The notes under the pieces: model-generated
Told to the model about the DNA's origin: nothing
Database searches by the model: none
The model's input: the letters and a program-made list of their open reading frames with translations, nothing else
Made by a program: the position numbers and the translations under genes
Origin: an uncultured Eubacteriales bacterium
Lineage (GTDB): Bacteria; Bacillota; Clostridia; Christensenellales; Borkfalkiaceae
DNA length: 6,996 bases
Direction: 5' to 3'
Assembly: GCA_902797515.1 (NCBI GenBank)
Contig: CADBSX010000190.1
Location: forward strand, 1-6,996
Part shown: piece after piece, positions 6,856 to 6,996 of the stretch
Position numbering within the stretch: position 1 is the stretch's first letter
Layout of the letters: every line of letters starts with the position of its first letter

Positions 6856-6996
6856 TTTATTTTCGGATCTTCCTTCATGTCGTCGGGAAGAACGGAGTAA
6901 ACCGTTTTATCCGTCTTTACCGCCTCCGCGGCGACGTCTTTATCGAGGCGGTATTTTTCGGGCAGATAAAAATAATTCCTGCCGTCGCGGCGGCAC
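6837..6996 (-). CDS. C-terminal 52 residues of an unrecognised upstream gene
   Basis: An open frame enters at the window edge and ends at TGA (6839-6837). The 52 visible residues are charged and hydrophilic, with YFYLPEKYRLDK near the start and ending KWNYRL. No domain is recognised and no function is proposed. Codon use resembles the neighbours, and the stop overlaps the start of the VWA gene (19 bases with ATG 6855, or 4 bases with GTG 6840). This suggests it is the preceding member of the same operon and possibly a further component of the AAA+/VWA module. The frame is supported by continuity, matching codon style and position, not by homology. Confidence 0.6.
   Translation of the reverse strand, partial: CRRDGRNYFYLPEKYRLDKDVAAEAVKTDKTVYSVLPDDMKEDPKIKWNYRL

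Overview
The window is a compact block of bacterial genes, all read from the minus strand, so transcription runs from high to low coordinates. The two ABC subunits look most like Bacillota/Clostridia heterodimeric exporters. Genes are packed with 4-base ATGA start/stop overlaps, and Ile ATA and GCG codons are frequent. An uncultured gut-type clostridial lineage is my best guess; this is an impression from protein style, not a computed assignment.

In transcription order: (a) the last 52 codons of an unrecognised gene (6837-6996); (b) a protein with a C-terminal VWA-like domain of the COG3864/DUF2201 type (5620-6855), whose N-terminal half aligns by eye to the family's metallopeptidase-like domain but lacks its zinc-binding histidines; (c) a MoxR-type AAA+ ATPase (4189-5601); (d) an ABC exporter subunit with a degenerate ATP site (2480-4192); (e) its partner with a consensus ATP site (738-2483); (f) after a 106-base gap with a near-consensus sigma-A-type promoter, the start of a PfkB-family 1-phosphofructokinase-like gene (1-631), cut by the window edge.

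Genes (a) to (e) look like one operon. The gaps are a 19-base (or 4-base) overlap, 18 bases, a 4-base overlap and a 4-base overlap. MoxR ATPases paired with VWA proteins are a known chaperone-like or metal-insertion/remodelling theme, in which the ATPase acts on targets bound by the MIDAS protein. Products (d) and (e) together form one heterodimeric exporter of the TM287/288, BmrCD, LmrCD type, with one catalytic and one degenerate nucleotide site. The tight coupling of a MoxR/VWA pair to an exporter pair is the most unusual point of the window. Whether they work together or merely share a transcript cannot be told from sequence alone. The sugar kinase has its own promoter and appears to be a separate unit. 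I saw no RNA genes, CRISPR arrays, mobile elements or long repeats.
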